From an uncultured Armatimonadota bacterium (GTDB lineage Bacteria > Armatimonadota > Fimbriimonadia > Fimbriimonadales > Fimbriimonadaceae), in contig CAILEM010000129.1 in the NCBI GenBank assembly GCA_903833215.1, forward strand, positions 1 through 64,000: a stretch of DNA of 64,000 nucleotides, written 5' to 3'. Position numbers and translations under genes: made by a program. Below the pieces are notes generated by a model. It was not told where the DNA came from, made no database searches, and saw only the letters and a list, made by a program, of their open reading frames with translations. The number at the start of each line of letters is the position of its first letter. The stretch's first letter is position 1. Of this stretch, positions 27,283 to 36,144 are shown in pieces.

Positions 27283-28056
27283 GTGACTATGACCCTTGGA
27301 ATTTGCGATTGGGGAATAGGCGGACTCGGGTTATACGAGCTCTTGAAGCACTCAAAACCGGGTGTGGATGTCACCTACATTGGCGACCAGGGTTCGATAC
27401 CCTACAATTTGCTTTCCAAAAATGAACTTGCTGAGCGCGTGGAGCAGGTCCTCTGGACTTTTCGTCGCCTCGGCGTCGATCGTGTTGTCTTCGCCTGCGA
27501 CGAGGCGAGTACCGCGCTTGGGGATGTATCGGTTCCTGGGGTGGTTGCAACTGGCGTCATCGGACCGACGTTACGATCCATGCGTAATCGCCCGTTAAGG
27601 GAAGTTGGGGTCATCGGAGGGCGTAGAACCGTTCTATCGGGTGCCTACGGCAGAGCCCTGCGCAAGATGCACTTCAGCGTTGTGCAGCGAGTCTCGGTTG
27701 ACCTTTCCATCGCAATCGAGCAAGGGTGGTCCAACGAACCCAAGACACACGAACTGCTTGTTGGCGTCCTCGAGCCATTGGCAAAAGTGGACTGCTTGTT
27801 GCTCGCATGTACTCACTACCGGCTCGTTATTCCGACGATTCGAGAAATCATGCCAAAAGTCGACATCGTCGATCCCGTTGAAGTGACGGTGGCTGAGCTA
27901 TTAAAAACACTGCCGGAAAGCGACTCCAGTGGGCGGCAAGACCACTTCTATACAACCGGGGATCCACAGGCGATGCGTAGCCGTGCTGCGGAAACTTACG
28001 GCTTGGACATAAAAGTTGAGCCAGTGACGGTATTTCGACCTGGCCTCGCGGCGTAG
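27283..28056 (+). CDS. Divergent glutamate/aspartate racemase-family protein
   Basis: 257 residues from GTG 27283 (an ATG two codons later is possible). The MurI fold and both catalytic cysteines are present: Cys72 (FACDEAST) and Cys176 (ACTHYRLV), with Asp9. But residues that hold glutamate in MurI differ: DSG is DWG (Trp10), PYG is PYN (Asn42), and CNT is CDE (Asp73, Glu74). It is probably a cofactor-independent racemase or related lyase for another substrate, so I withhold the murI symbol. It is divergent from the erpA-like gene. Confidence 0.75.
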   Translation: MTMTLGICDWGIGGLGLYELLKHSKPGVDVTYIGDQGSIPYNLLSKNELAERVEQVLWTFRRLGVDRVVFACDEASTALGDVSVPGVVATGVIGPTLRSMRNRPLREVGVIGGRRTVLSGAYGRALRKMHFSVVQRVSVDLSIAIEQGWSNEPKTHELLVGVLEPLAKVDCLLLACTHYRLVIPTIREIMPKVDIVDPVEVTVAELLKTLPESDSSGRQDHFYTTGDPQAMRSRAAETYGLDIKVEPVTVFRPGLAA

Positions 28057-28140
28057 AAAGTTTCAACCACAAACAGCTTGTGCTGCTAAAATACCGGTTG
28101 ATCTCCTCCGGTGGGGTTCGATTCGTCTTTCCATACCCTC

Positions 28141-29121
28141 ATGAAAATCCTAACTCGATCAGCCGTGTTGGCTTCGTTTGCCTTTTTGGTGCTGTCCGCT
28201 GTGCAGGCTGCTGGCGATGGCTGGCTGACCTCCTACCCCAAGGCGCTCAAAGAGTCGCAGAAAACGGGCAAACCGATTCTCGCCGATTTTACGGGGAGTG
28301 ATTGGTGTGGATTCTGCATCAAGCTTCACCAAGAGGTTTTCGATAAGCCAGAGTTCAAAAAGTGGGCGGCCAAGAATGTGGTTTTGCTTGAGGTGGATTT
28401 CCCAAGAAGAACTCCTCAGCCTGCCGAGATTCGGCAACAGAATGCAGAACTTCAGCGAAAATTTTCCTATATTGAAGGCTATCCAACGATCCTGTTCCTC
28501 GATTCTAAGGGTGCTGCATTCGGCATGTATCACTACGAGCCAGGTGGCCCAGTTCATTGGACGACCATGGCCGAGCGACTCCTGAAGAAGAAGACCACGG
28601 GTTCTCGAGCGTTGCGGTTTGCGCCGAAATCCGATGGCTATCCGCCGGTGATTACGAAGAATCTCTACGCAACGAATGACTACCGCGGCAAAGCGGCCCC
28701 TAAGTTTGTCGTCGAAAAATGGCTTGCAGGGAAGGCACCTGTGACCAAGGGCAAAGTGGTTCTGATTGACTTCTGGGCAACTTGGTGCCCACCGTGCCGA
28801 GCGTTAATCCCCGAGATGAACGAGTGGCAGAAAAAGTTTGGGGACGATTTGGTAGTGATTGGGGTCACAAACGAAAAACCTGCCGTGATTCAGAAATTCA
28901 TGAAGGATAACAAGATGGCCTATAACGTAGCCATCGACGAGAAGGAAGCGATGATGCATGAGATTGATATCGCCGGTATTCCCCATGTTCTCGTCATCAC
29001 CCCCGACAATATCGTTCGCTGGCAAGGCTTTCCTCAGGGCGAAGAAGAGCAACTCACTGAGAAGGTTTTGAAGCAGATCATCGACACGAGCAAGAAGCTC
29101 TCCAAGGTCGCCCAGCGTTAG
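28141..29121 (+). CDS. Exported double-thioredoxin-domain protein
   Basis: 326 residues from the ATG at 28141 (MKILTRSAVLASFAFLVLSAVQAA signal peptide). Domain 1 (about 30-150) carries WCGFC and resembles DUF255/thioredoxin-7-type modules. Domain 2 (about 185-320) carries FWATWCPPC, IPEMNEW and GIPHVLVI, the TlpA/ResA pattern with the cis-proline. It likely reduces or isomerises disulfides in the periplasm, and could supply electrons to the exported MsrB. It is followed 15 bp later by the fucosidase gene. Confidence 0.88.
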   Translation: MKILTRSAVLASFAFLVLSAVQAAGDGWLTSYPKALKESQKTGKPILADFTGSDWCGFCIKLHQEVFDKPEFKKWAAKNVVLLEVDFPRRTPQPAEIRQQNAELQRKFSYIEGYPTILFLDSKGAAFGMYHYEPGGPVHWTTMAERLLKKKTTGSRALRFAPKSDGYPPVITKNLYATNDYRGKAAPKFVVEKWLAGKAPVTKGKVVLIDFWATWCPPCRALIPEMNEWQKKFGDDLVVIGVTNEKPAVIQKFMKDNKMAYNVAIDEKEAMMHEIDIAGIPHVLVITPDNIVRWQGFPQGEEEQLTEKVLKQIIDTSKKLSKVAQR

Positions 29122-29136
29122 GCTCAAAGAATTCGT

Positions 29137-30414
29137 TTGTTGACATTTCTCCTTCCAATCGTTTTTTTGACCACCCAGAGCTCGGGGCCAGTGCGCTCCA
29201 AGACGCTCCCGCCGCTTTCCGAAAAGCAAATGCTGTGGTGGAGAGACGCCAAATTTGGCATGTTCATCCATTGGGGGCTGTACGCAATTCCTGCGAAGGG
29301 AGAGTGGTACATGAACAACGAGCATGTTCCCGTCGACCAGTATCGGCATCTGAGTGAGCAGTTCAATCCTCAGCGCTTCGATGCCGCCCAATGGGTGCGC
29401 ATCGCCAAAGATGGCGGCATGAACTACATGGTGCTGACAGCGCGGCATCACGATGGATTTGCACTCTGGGATAGTGCCAGCAGTGTTGACAACTTCACCA
29501 GCTCGTTGACGGCCTCTAGGCGTGACTTAGTGAAGGAATACGTTGAGGCCTGCCGTAAAGCAAAGATGCGTACGGGTCTCTATTATTCGCTCATGGATTG
29601 GCGTATTCCTGGTTACTACAAGCCGCACGACCTCCCAGACAGTGCCGACCAACTCAAAAATCAATGCTATGGCCAGGTCTCCGAATTGACCAAGAATTAC
29701 GGGAAGATCGACGTGCTTTGGTACGACGGAGGTTGGCTGAACATGCAGGGAAGCGATGCCGATGCAGCTTGGCTCTGGGACCCCGTCCGGCTAAACAAGC
29801 TCGTTCGAAAGGCGAACCCGAATACAGTCATTAACCCGAGATCCGGTTGGGAGGGAGACTTCGACTGTGACGAGGGTGGGGCCGCCGTGACGGGTCCGAT
29901 CAAGCCTCGCCCTTGGGAGAAGTGCCTGAACCTCAACAAGACGACTTGGGGATATAACCGCACTCAGAACCTAATGAGCTTTGACGAGATCGTAACCATG
30001 CTTGTCGACACCGTGGTGCGAAATGGGAACATGTTGCTGAACGTGGGCCCTGATGCCGATGGTGTCATTCCTTCCGCCCATGCCGAGCGATTGCGTGAAG
30101 TCGGTCAGTGGCTGAAGAAGTACGGTCAGAGCATCTACGGCACTCGCGGCGGCCCGTTGGAGCCAGTGGAAAAACAATACGGCACAACGCAGAAGGGTAC
30201 GTCGATCTATATTCACGCCTTCAATTGCGCCAGCGGCCAAACCCTCGGACTTCCCCCCATCGACAAACAGATCCGAAAAGTGACGGTTCTTACCGGTGGG
30301 AAGGCGCAAATCCAACAGTCCAAATACGCCACCATCATCCACCTCTCCGACCTAACCCCCGATGGCCCCGATACCATCATCCGGTTGGATTGGGGCAAGG
30401 TGAAAGGGCGTTAG
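29137..30414 (+). CDS. Exported alpha-L-fucosidase (GH29)
   Basis: 425 residues from a TTG start with a hydrophobic N-terminus (LTFLLPIVFLTTQSSG). GH29 landmarks: FGMFIHWGLYAIPAKGEWY, the histidine pair in TARHHDGFALWDS, and nucleophile Asp197 in VLWYDGGW. A C-terminal beta domain follows (about 345-425). It releases L-fucose from glycans outside the cytoplasm. An L-fucose isomerase gene at 60083-61897 could process the product. Only 15 bp separate it from the thioredoxin gene. Confidence 0.92.
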   Translation: MLTFLLPIVFLTTQSSGPVRSKTLPPLSEKQMLWWRDAKFGMFIHWGLYAIPAKGEWYMNNEHVPVDQYRHLSEQFNPQRFDAAQWVRIAKDGGMNYMVLTARHHDGFALWDSASSVDNFTSSLTASRRDLVKEYVEACRKAKMRTGLYYSLMDWRIPGYYKPHDLPDSADQLKNQCYGQVSELTKNYGKIDVLWYDGGWLNMQGSDADAAWLWDPVRLNKLVRKANPNTVINPRSGWEGDFDCDEGGAAVTGPIKPRPWEKCLNLNKTTWGYNRTQNLMSFDEIVTMLVDTVVRNGNMLLNVGPDADGVIPSAHAERLREVGQWLKKYGQSIYGTRGGPLEPVEKQYGTTQKGTSIYIHAFNCASGQTLGLPPIDKQIRKVTVLTGGKAQIQQSKYATIIHLSDLTPDGPDTIIRLDWGKVKGR

Positions 30415-30489
30415 GGTTGTACCGCCGGTGAAGATCACATCCTTCAGGTCGAAAAGATCGAAATAGGGGGTTTGGACTCTTGACCTGAA

Positions 30490-30700
30490 ACATAGTTCGC
30501 TGGGCGGGTGCCCAACGACATTATGGATCGCGCTTACAGCGCTCTCGTGTTGGTGGCTGCGGATACCAGGCCTGCGGCCTTCGCTATTATGGAACGCACC
30601 GTTGGTGCTTTCGGATGGAAACGCGTCGTGTTGTGACGAGCGACACCACAAGCACCCAGCGGTGTGAGCGTCTGAACCAGACATCGGAGAGATCAGCCGT
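30490..30700 (+). repeat. Structured dispersed repeat R2, copy C (middle deleted)
   Basis: This copy carries the 5' small-hairpin module: GCGC-TTACA-GCGC at 30530-30542, AGGCC-TGC-GGCCT, GCACC-GTT-GGTGC, and an imperfect TCGCTGGGC / GCCCAACGA. The 3' module (CACCCAGCGGTGTGAGCG) follows, but the 144-nt hairpin found in copies A and B is missing. It fills the 335-bp convergent gap between the fucosidase and the PPC-like gene. Confidence 0.85.
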
Positions 30701-30749
30701 TGGAGCAAGCAACGGCCGTTCGGAGGATGAACTCGGGTCACCGAGGGAG

Positions 30750-32528
30750 CTAGCGATCAATCTCCGGCGGCACGTGCAGCTCGAACCTAAACCGCCTGGT
30801 CCCAGGCGCACCTCGCAACCACAGGCGGTAGTGACCCGCATGCGACGGTGTGAAGTATTGAAGCTCGACTTTGTCGAAGATGATCTGCTGACTGTTTAGA
30901 AAATGCCCTTCGTCGTCGAGCAAGTCAGCTCGAAGATAGTGCGAGGGCTGATCCGTCATCAGCTGATACCGCTTACCGCTTTCGAGGATCACCGAAAAGA
31001 GCCCAAAGTTCTCTCCGTCCAGCTTCATCGTCTGGGAGGTAGCCAGCTTGTAGTCGGACGGCGCGAGTGCTTCACGCCGCATCTTGAATTCGCCAGCACC
31101 GCCGTTGCCGTCGCAGGTCAATCGGACCAAGAACGTCCCCTCGTCGGGGAAATAGAGATCGTCTGTCGCGATATGAGTCACTCGATTTTCAAGCGAGTTG
31201 ACGAGTTCACCGTTCAGTTGGAAGATGTCGAGCCTGGGTAAAAAGTGGCTTGCGCTTGCGAACACACGCATCAGTTCTGAACGCGTTGATTTGATCAAGA
31301 AGAGGCGGGAATCGCCGATGTTAATCGACCCGCTGAACTCCTTCCCAGCAACCCACTCCGGAACATTCTCTGAGTTCGTGAGAGTGATCTGCTGCGGTGC
31401 ACTTCCGACCATCCGTAACGCGATGCGCACCGTTCCTTTGCCGTGAAAGACTCGTACGATATCCGCCTCGGAATCGACGTTGCCTTTGAACCACGTCCAG
31501 GATCGTGTGTTGCCATAGCTTAGGTCGCTTCCGGTGATTCGAGAGGTAGCGCCTGCCGGACCACTCATTTGGTATTGGGTGTCTGTACCTTTCAGGGTGG
31601 TGTGAACAATCTGTTGGTCTACCACTGGAAAGTCGAAAACGACGAGGTCATCTCGCGTCATGTTGACCGACTTCTCTTCCTTGGTTGACATCGTTACGAC
31701 CGATAATTCCCGGATGTCGGTGTGATAATCCTTGCTTGGCTGAGTGTCGAATTCGATATAAAAATCGCCATCCGACAGAGCCTGGAACACGGTCATTAGC
31801 GTGGGGGCTGGAACGGCGAGGAAGTCATTCACGCCAACGCCAGTTGGCCCCGTAATGCTCAACATGCCAAGGCCGCGTCGGAAGGTTGAACCAACGGCTT
31901 CAGCGATTCGAAGATCGTAAATCTTGTCCTTTTTGGCTTGGAGCCGCATTACAATCCGACTATTTGCTTCCGATTCTGATGGGTGCTGGTTAACGATGTT
32001 TGTGGACCCTACCGCCATCTCGAGGGCATGAAATCGGCGTATCTTCACCGTGAACTTGCCACCTGACACGGAGTGAAAACTCAAGACTTTGAGGACGTAG
32101 GCACCGGACTCAGTGAAGCGGAAGGTGACGAAGGGAGACTGGTCGCCTTCTGCCCGATCGTCGTTTTTAGTCAGGGTTTTGCCTTTCGAATCTTCGATGG
32201 CGAGCGCGGGATCGAACGCGTCGCTCGTCGCTGCCGCCATCAGGGTTTCGCCTGCTTCCATGTTGAGCTTGAACTCAACCTTGTCACCTGGCGTGAGGAT
32301 TGCTGTGCGTGTCTCCCATATCGACTGGGAGTTGTCGTCCTCTGGTCGGCGCGTCATAGAGTCCATCTCACCCGCAGTCGGAAAGTTGCCTCCCCCTTGC
32401 CCACCGGACATTCGGCCGCCACCCATGCCGCCGCCCTGACCGTATCCACCGGCACTCCTTTGAGCGAATGAAAATGTGAAGAGGCTGGCGAGAAGAAGAA
32501 TCAGTGGCAAACGACCAAGCGAACCCAT
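30750..32528 (-). CDS. Secreted protein with PPC-like domains
   Basis: 592 residues from the ATG at 32528. A signal peptide (MGSLGRLPLILLLASLFTFSFAQ) precedes a Gly/Met-rich linker and beta-sandwich modules of the bacterial pre-peptidase C-terminal type (first at about 75-160: GDKVEFKLNMEAGETLMAAA, FRFTESGAYVLKV; another near 490-590). No protease or other catalytic domain is visible, so it may be a structural or binding surface protein. It is followed 20 bp downstream of the FKBP gene and is probably co-transcribed. Confidence 0.75.
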   Translation of the reverse strand: MGSLGRLPLILLLASLFTFSFAQRSAGGYGQGGGMGGGRMSGGQGGGNFPTAGEMDSMTRRPEDDNSQSIWETRTAILTPGDKVEFKLNMEAGETLMAAATSDAFDPALAIEDSKGKTLTKNDDRAEGDQSPFVTFRFTESGAYVLKVLSFHSVSGGKFTVKIRRFHALEMAVGSTNIVNQHPSESEANSRIVMRLQAKKDKIYDLRIAEAVGSTFRRGLGMLSITGPTGVGVNDFLAVPAPTLMTVFQALSDGDFYIEFDTQPSKDYHTDIRELSVVTMSTKEEKSVNMTRDDLVVFDFPVVDQQIVHTTLKGTDTQYQMSGPAGATSRITGSDLSYGNTRSWTWFKGNVDSEADIVRVFHGKGTVRIALRMVGSAPQQITLTNSENVPEWVAGKEFSGSINIGDSRLFLIKSTRSELMRVFASASHFLPRLDIFQLNGELVNSLENRVTHIATDDLYFPDEGTFLVRLTCDGNGGAGEFKMRREALAPSDYKLATSQTMKLDGENFGLFSVILESGKRYQLMTDQPSHYLRADLLDDEGHFLNSQQIIFDKVELQYFTPSHAGHYRLWLRGAPGTRRFRFELHVPPEIDR

Positions 32529-32566
32529 GCAACTAGGACGTCCCACAGGATTCCAGGTTACGGGGG

Positions 32567-34147
32567 CTATTTACCGGCCAAGGTGCCAGGAGGTGCAGGC
32601 TTTGGCATGACTGAATCGAGTCGGACTTCCAGAACTTTGGGGCCGTAATGGAACCAAGTCTGATCTTGCCCAAAGACATCGGGAGAATTCACCAAGAGGA
32701 GCCGTTCGCCGCCAACCTTCATCCCGAGGATGGCTCTTTTCAGCAAGCTACCCGTGAACAAAACGATCTGACGGTTCCCAGTAAATTCGGGAATGTTCAT
32801 CTGATGCCCATCCAGTCGATACACCTTGCAGTTGACGTTCACAGTATCTCCCGGAGTGACCTGGGGTCCTGTTCCGACCTTCCTCTCCTTCACGAGGAGG
32901 ATTCTCTCTCCACCGGCCCCAAAGCGACCCTCGGTTGCGATGTGCAAAAGCCGGACTTTGTAGGTGAGATCCGCTCCGGGAGGCACCACATCAGCCCCAG
33001 CATCGCCATACGCCTGTGCTGCTGGGATTTCGATGGTACGAACCCCTCCTGCCTTCATTCCGATGAGCCCGAGCGAAAGCCCATCGATAACCTGATTGCT
33101 GCCAACTTGAAATATGGGAGGATTTTCCGGTTTGTTCAGGTTCGAGAAGATCGTCACGCCGGTCGAAATTGTGATTTCGTATTGGAGGACGACGCGGTCA
33201 CCAGGTTTCACTACTCGGTCTTTCCGGTCGAAATCGCCACCCTTGCCAATGCGAATATCGTTGGTAGCAACCGACTTCAGCCGAGGGGTAAAGGTCATCG
33301 CCGGGACAGATTGCGGTTTAGCAACTGAAACATAAAGTTTGGCCGCGTTGGATACCCATTCAATCGGTGAATTCACCAATGCTGCCGCGGCCTGGGCGAC
33401 GGACGAATCGCTTGAAACAGACCAGTAGTGAACGCTATCCGTAATCGGCTCGTGGGGAACGTCGACGATATCAGCGCTAAGCAGACTATGTCGCCCCGCA
33501 AGCCATATCAGCGACTGCAATTGCAGGAGGGGATTCGATCCGCTCAAGGCATCAAGGAGTTCCGCTTTGGTGTACGCGGGCGGCTTGGGTCCACAGGCGA
33601 AACTCGGGTTGTCGTACGAATTTTGAAGGAGGGTTCCGTCTTTCTCACCGTAGTGAATGAGAAGTGGCTTGTATCCAACGAATCCAAAGTCGACCTGAAT
33701 GGGCCTGCCGACCGCCGGGCTCATCGTTGCCTCGATGACATAACTTGAAACTCCCGGGATGCTGGTCAAAGCACACTTTCGGAAGTACATTCGTTGACCG
33801 GCTGGAAAAGCCGTCGAAGAGATCGGAGTCGAGTTAAGGTCAAACCAATAGAAGCCAGCGAAGCTCTCGCCATCGGTAGATCCCGGACTCGTGGGCTGAA
33901 ATACGACAACTTCGGATCGAATCCGCCACACGTAGTAGCTGCCCTGACATGCCGTGAATTGCTTGCTCTCTGGGAAAGAAGCGACGATCAGCTTGTGTAA
34001 GGGTTGCCAGTCGGCATTACTATGGAGGAGGGCGTGCCCTTGGAGCCGTTCAATCAGATTGGAATCAAGCTGCCCAAAAGCAGGTTGAGCCAGTAGCCCC
34101 AAAAGTGACGCGACCGTCAATAAGCAGAAAATCCATCGTAGCCGCAC
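32567..34147 (-). CDS. Exported protein with tandem FKBP-type PPIase domains
   Basis: 526 residues. A signal peptide (MRLRWIFCLLTVASLLGLLAQPAFGQ) precedes an unassigned domain of about 270 residues. Two FKBP-like domains follow. The first (about 300-405) keeps family landmarks (GDRVVLQYEITISTGVTIFS, QVIDGLSLGLIGMKAGGVRT, IPAAQAYGDAGADVVPPGAD). The second (about 415-515) is degenerate and may be non-catalytic. It is a periplasmic foldase or chaperone candidate, alongside the cyclophilin at 4424-5386. Confidence 0.85.
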   Translation of the reverse strand: MRLRWIFCLLTVASLLGLLAQPAFGQLDSNLIERLQGHALLHSNADWQPLHKLIVASFPESKQFTACQGSYYVWRIRSEVVVFQPTSPGSTDGESFAGFYWFDLNSTPISSTAFPAGQRMYFRKCALTSIPGVSSYVIEATMSPAVGRPIQVDFGFVGYKPLLIHYGEKDGTLLQNSYDNPSFACGPKPPAYTKAELLDALSGSNPLLQLQSLIWLAGRHSLLSADIVDVPHEPITDSVHYWSVSSDSSVAQAAAALVNSPIEWVSNAAKLYVSVAKPQSVPAMTFTPRLKSVATNDIRIGKGGDFDRKDRVVKPGDRVVLQYEITISTGVTIFSNLNKPENPPIFQVGSNQVIDGLSLGLIGMKAGGVRTIEIPAAQAYGDAGADVVPPGADLTYKVRLLHIATEGRFGAGGERILLVKERKVGTGPQVTPGDTVNVNCKVYRLDGHQMNIPEFTGNRQIVLFTGSLLKRAILGMKVGGERLLLVNSPDVFGQDQTWFHYGPKVLEVRLDSVMPKPAPPGTLAGK

Positions 34148-34198
34148 CGTAATACAGTCTACAACGTCAGATCTACCTCTAAGAGTTCACTCTGCGAA

Positions 34199-35296
34199 TC
34201 AAAACAAAGCTTCGCAGTGTTCCATACGCGGTCCATTTTCATCACACACCGCGTAAGAGGCTCCTCCGTTGAGCGTAACTCCAGCATGGCGCCCCTTTGA
34301 ATCGAGGGCGTAAAACTGTAAACCAAAGTTCGGGTGTCCCGCAGGAGTTAACAAGCGCTTCTCAATCGTATTCTTCGCCACGCGCTTGAGGGCACTGATG
34401 CCAGCGTCTTTGGGATGAAGCCCGCGTCGCATCTCTTCGACGATGAGGAAAGAGCACAAGCCGTAGAGGTTGGCTTCACCTCGGCCTGTCGAACCAGCTG
34501 CTCCGACTTCTTGATCGACATAGAGTCCGGCCCCGAGAATGGGCGAGTCACCAACGCGACCTGGGATCTTGAAGGCAAGTCCACTCGTCGTTGTAACTCC
34601 GCAAATCTCACCCTTCGCATTGATGCCGTCGCAGTTGATGGTGCCGTAGACGTGCATCGGATCCATCCAGCCTTCCCGAGCCATGTCGAGTGCAACTTGG
34701 AGACCAGCGTCATCACGCTTTTTGGGGTCGAGATAATGTTCAGGGTCGGTCCGTCGCTTCCATTCCAACCACGCTCTGCGCGATTTTTCAGTGAGAAGGT
34801 CGGGCTCAATGGTGTGACCCATGTTTCGTGCAAAATCCTGAGCACCCTTTCCGACAAGAAGGTGATGATCGGTTTTCAGTGCAACATCGCGTGCGACTCT
34901 GGAAGGTGTTCGGACGCCCTCCAGACCGGCGACCCCGCCCGCCCATTTCCGGGGGCCGTGCATGCAGCAAGAGTCCAGTTGAACAATTCCATCGGCATTG
35001 GGAAGACCGCCGTAGCCGACCGACATTTCGTCGGGGTCCAGCTCAAGGATGTTGACGCCCTCAATGAGGCTATCCAAAACGTCCGTTCCCGACATCATGA
35101 GGCGGTATGCCTTCTGGACGCATGTCTCGGTTCCGCCGTTTTTGAAGGAGTTACCGTTGGACGAGGAGATCACAACCGGCTTGACCGCCGACTTGATCAT
35201 GAATTCCGGAAACGCACTTGCTAAGGGCACCAAAGCCGCCCCTGCGGTTCCGGACAGCAGGGTACGGCGAGTCAATCCACCAGACATGGCAGCCAT
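34199..35296 (-). CDS. Exported Ntn-hydrolase, glycosylasparaginase/isoaspartyl peptidase-like
   Basis: 365 residues. A Tat-like leader (LTRRTLLSGTAGAALVPLASA) is followed by the glycosylasparaginase fold. The autocleavage nucleophile is probably Thr219 (HVYGTINCDG), and the substrate-binding block VGDSPILGAGLYVD with GAAGSTGRGE is present. The precursor would self-cleave before Thr219 into alpha and beta chains. It hydrolyses Asn-GlcNAc or beta-aspartyl bonds, probably in the periplasm after folding in the cytoplasm. A second in-frame ATG lies at 35287. Confidence 0.88.
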   Translation of the reverse strand: MAAMSGGLTRRTLLSGTAGAALVPLASAFPEFMIKSAVKPVVISSSNGNSFKNGGTETCVQKAYRLMMSGTDVLDSLIEGVNILELDPDEMSVGYGGLPNADGIVQLDSCCMHGPRKWAGGVAGLEGVRTPSRVARDVALKTDHHLLVGKGAQDFARNMGHTIEPDLLTEKSRRAWLEWKRRTDPEHYLDPKKRDDAGLQVALDMAREGWMDPMHVYGTINCDGINAKGEICGVTTTSGLAFKIPGRVGDSPILGAGLYVDQEVGAAGSTGRGEANLYGLCSFLIVEEMRRGLHPKDAGISALKRVAKNTIEKRLLTPAGHPNFGLQFYALDSKGRHAGVTLNGGASYAVCDENGPRMEHCEALF

Positions 35297-35321
35297 TGTA
35301 CGATGAACAGCGTCGTTTGGG

Positions 35322-36068
35322 TTACTTGTTTCCGGCGGCGAGTTCGTTGCCGACGAGGTAGTAATAGCTTTCTTCGACGGCTTCCATCATGTCGGTGGCG
35401 CAGAAGTCCAATTCCAATATCATCCAGTTTGGATCGGCGACAGGCATCGCGTCGGCCAGATCGACCTTGCCTGCGCCCGCTGCGGTCATCGGCTCATCGC
35501 GCACCATTGGCCCGTCCTTAACGTGCATCAGCTTAATGCGATCCTTGAACTTGGTAGCCATCGCCGTCGCCGTCTGAGCACCAAAATTCGTGCACCAGTA
35601 CAAATCCAACTCCAGCGTGAGGTCGGGGCACTCGTCGATGAGCCATTCCATTGCCAGGCGCCCGTCGACCATTTCGAATTCCCAGAAATGGTTGTGCATG
35701 CTGTAGGAAAGGCCCGCAGCACGGATGGTGGGTGCGACTGAGTTGATGAGCTCTGCCGTCTGCTTGATCGCATCGACGGTGGCGAATTCCTTGGTTCCGT
35801 AGCCGTTCACGGTATCCACAACCCCAAGTTCATGGGCTTCGTCGATGAACTGATTGACAGTTGCTGGAGTTTGGTTTGGCCCGAAATAGGAAGTCGGCTG
35901 CATCCCCATGTCTTCAACGACTTTTCGGAATTCGCGGTGGGTCATGCCAAAGCCATGGCCCTCAACCCCTTTGTATCCGATGTCGGCGAGCTTCTGAAGG
36001 ATGGCGATGTGATTGCCGTTCTGCATTGCATCGCGAAGTGTATAGAGTTGAATTCCGAGTGGTTTCAT
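35322..36068 (-). CDS. Sugar phosphate isomerase/epimerase-family TIM barrel
   Basis: 248 residues of the xylose-isomerase-like AP-endonuclease 2 superfamily (KPLGIQLYTLRDAM, IGYKGVEGHGFG, LELDLYWCTNFG, KLMHVKDGPM). Metal-binding Glu/Asp/His residues sit on the expected strands. It probably interconverts a keto-sugar or inositol derivative in the cytoplasm. It belongs with the aldo/keto reductase and Gfo/Idh/MocA genes upstream, giving a small sugar-conversion cluster. Confidence 0.83.
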   Translation of the reverse strand: MKPLGIQLYTLRDAMQNGNHIAILQKLADIGYKGVEGHGFGMTHREFRKVVEDMGMQPTSYFGPNQTPATVNQFIDEAHELGVVDTVNGYGTKEFATVDAIKQTAELINSVAPTIRAAGLSYSMHNHFWEFEMVDGRLAMEWLIDECPDLTLELDLYWCTNFGAQTATAMATKFKDRIKLMHVKDGPMVRDEPMTAAGAGKVDLADAMPVADPNWMILELDFCATDMMEAVEESYYYLVGNELAAGNK

Positions 36069-36082
36069 CTTTGATCCTGGGT

Positions 36083-36106
36083 GAGGGCTTGATCGTTCAA
36101 GCCCTC
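36083..36106. other. Hairpin between aldo/keto reductase and isomerase genes
   Basis: GAGGGCTTG (36083-36091) pairs perfectly with CAAGCCCTC (36098-36106) around ATCGTT. No T-run follows on the minus strand. It may trim or partly terminate the message between the two genes. Confidence 0.6.
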
Positions 36107-36144
36107 GGGAGTAGGGGTGCTAGGGACGTAAGTGCCGCTTTCGG

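Noticed and set aside
28050-28130. A tRNA-like GGTTCGATTC segment
   Set aside because: No matching acceptor, D or anticodon stem can be drawn around it, and it is the leader of the thioredoxin-domain gene.
32648-33328. A 226-codon plus-strand open frame
   Set aside because: It is antisense to the FKBP-domain gene, whose signal peptide and PPIase motifs are convincing.
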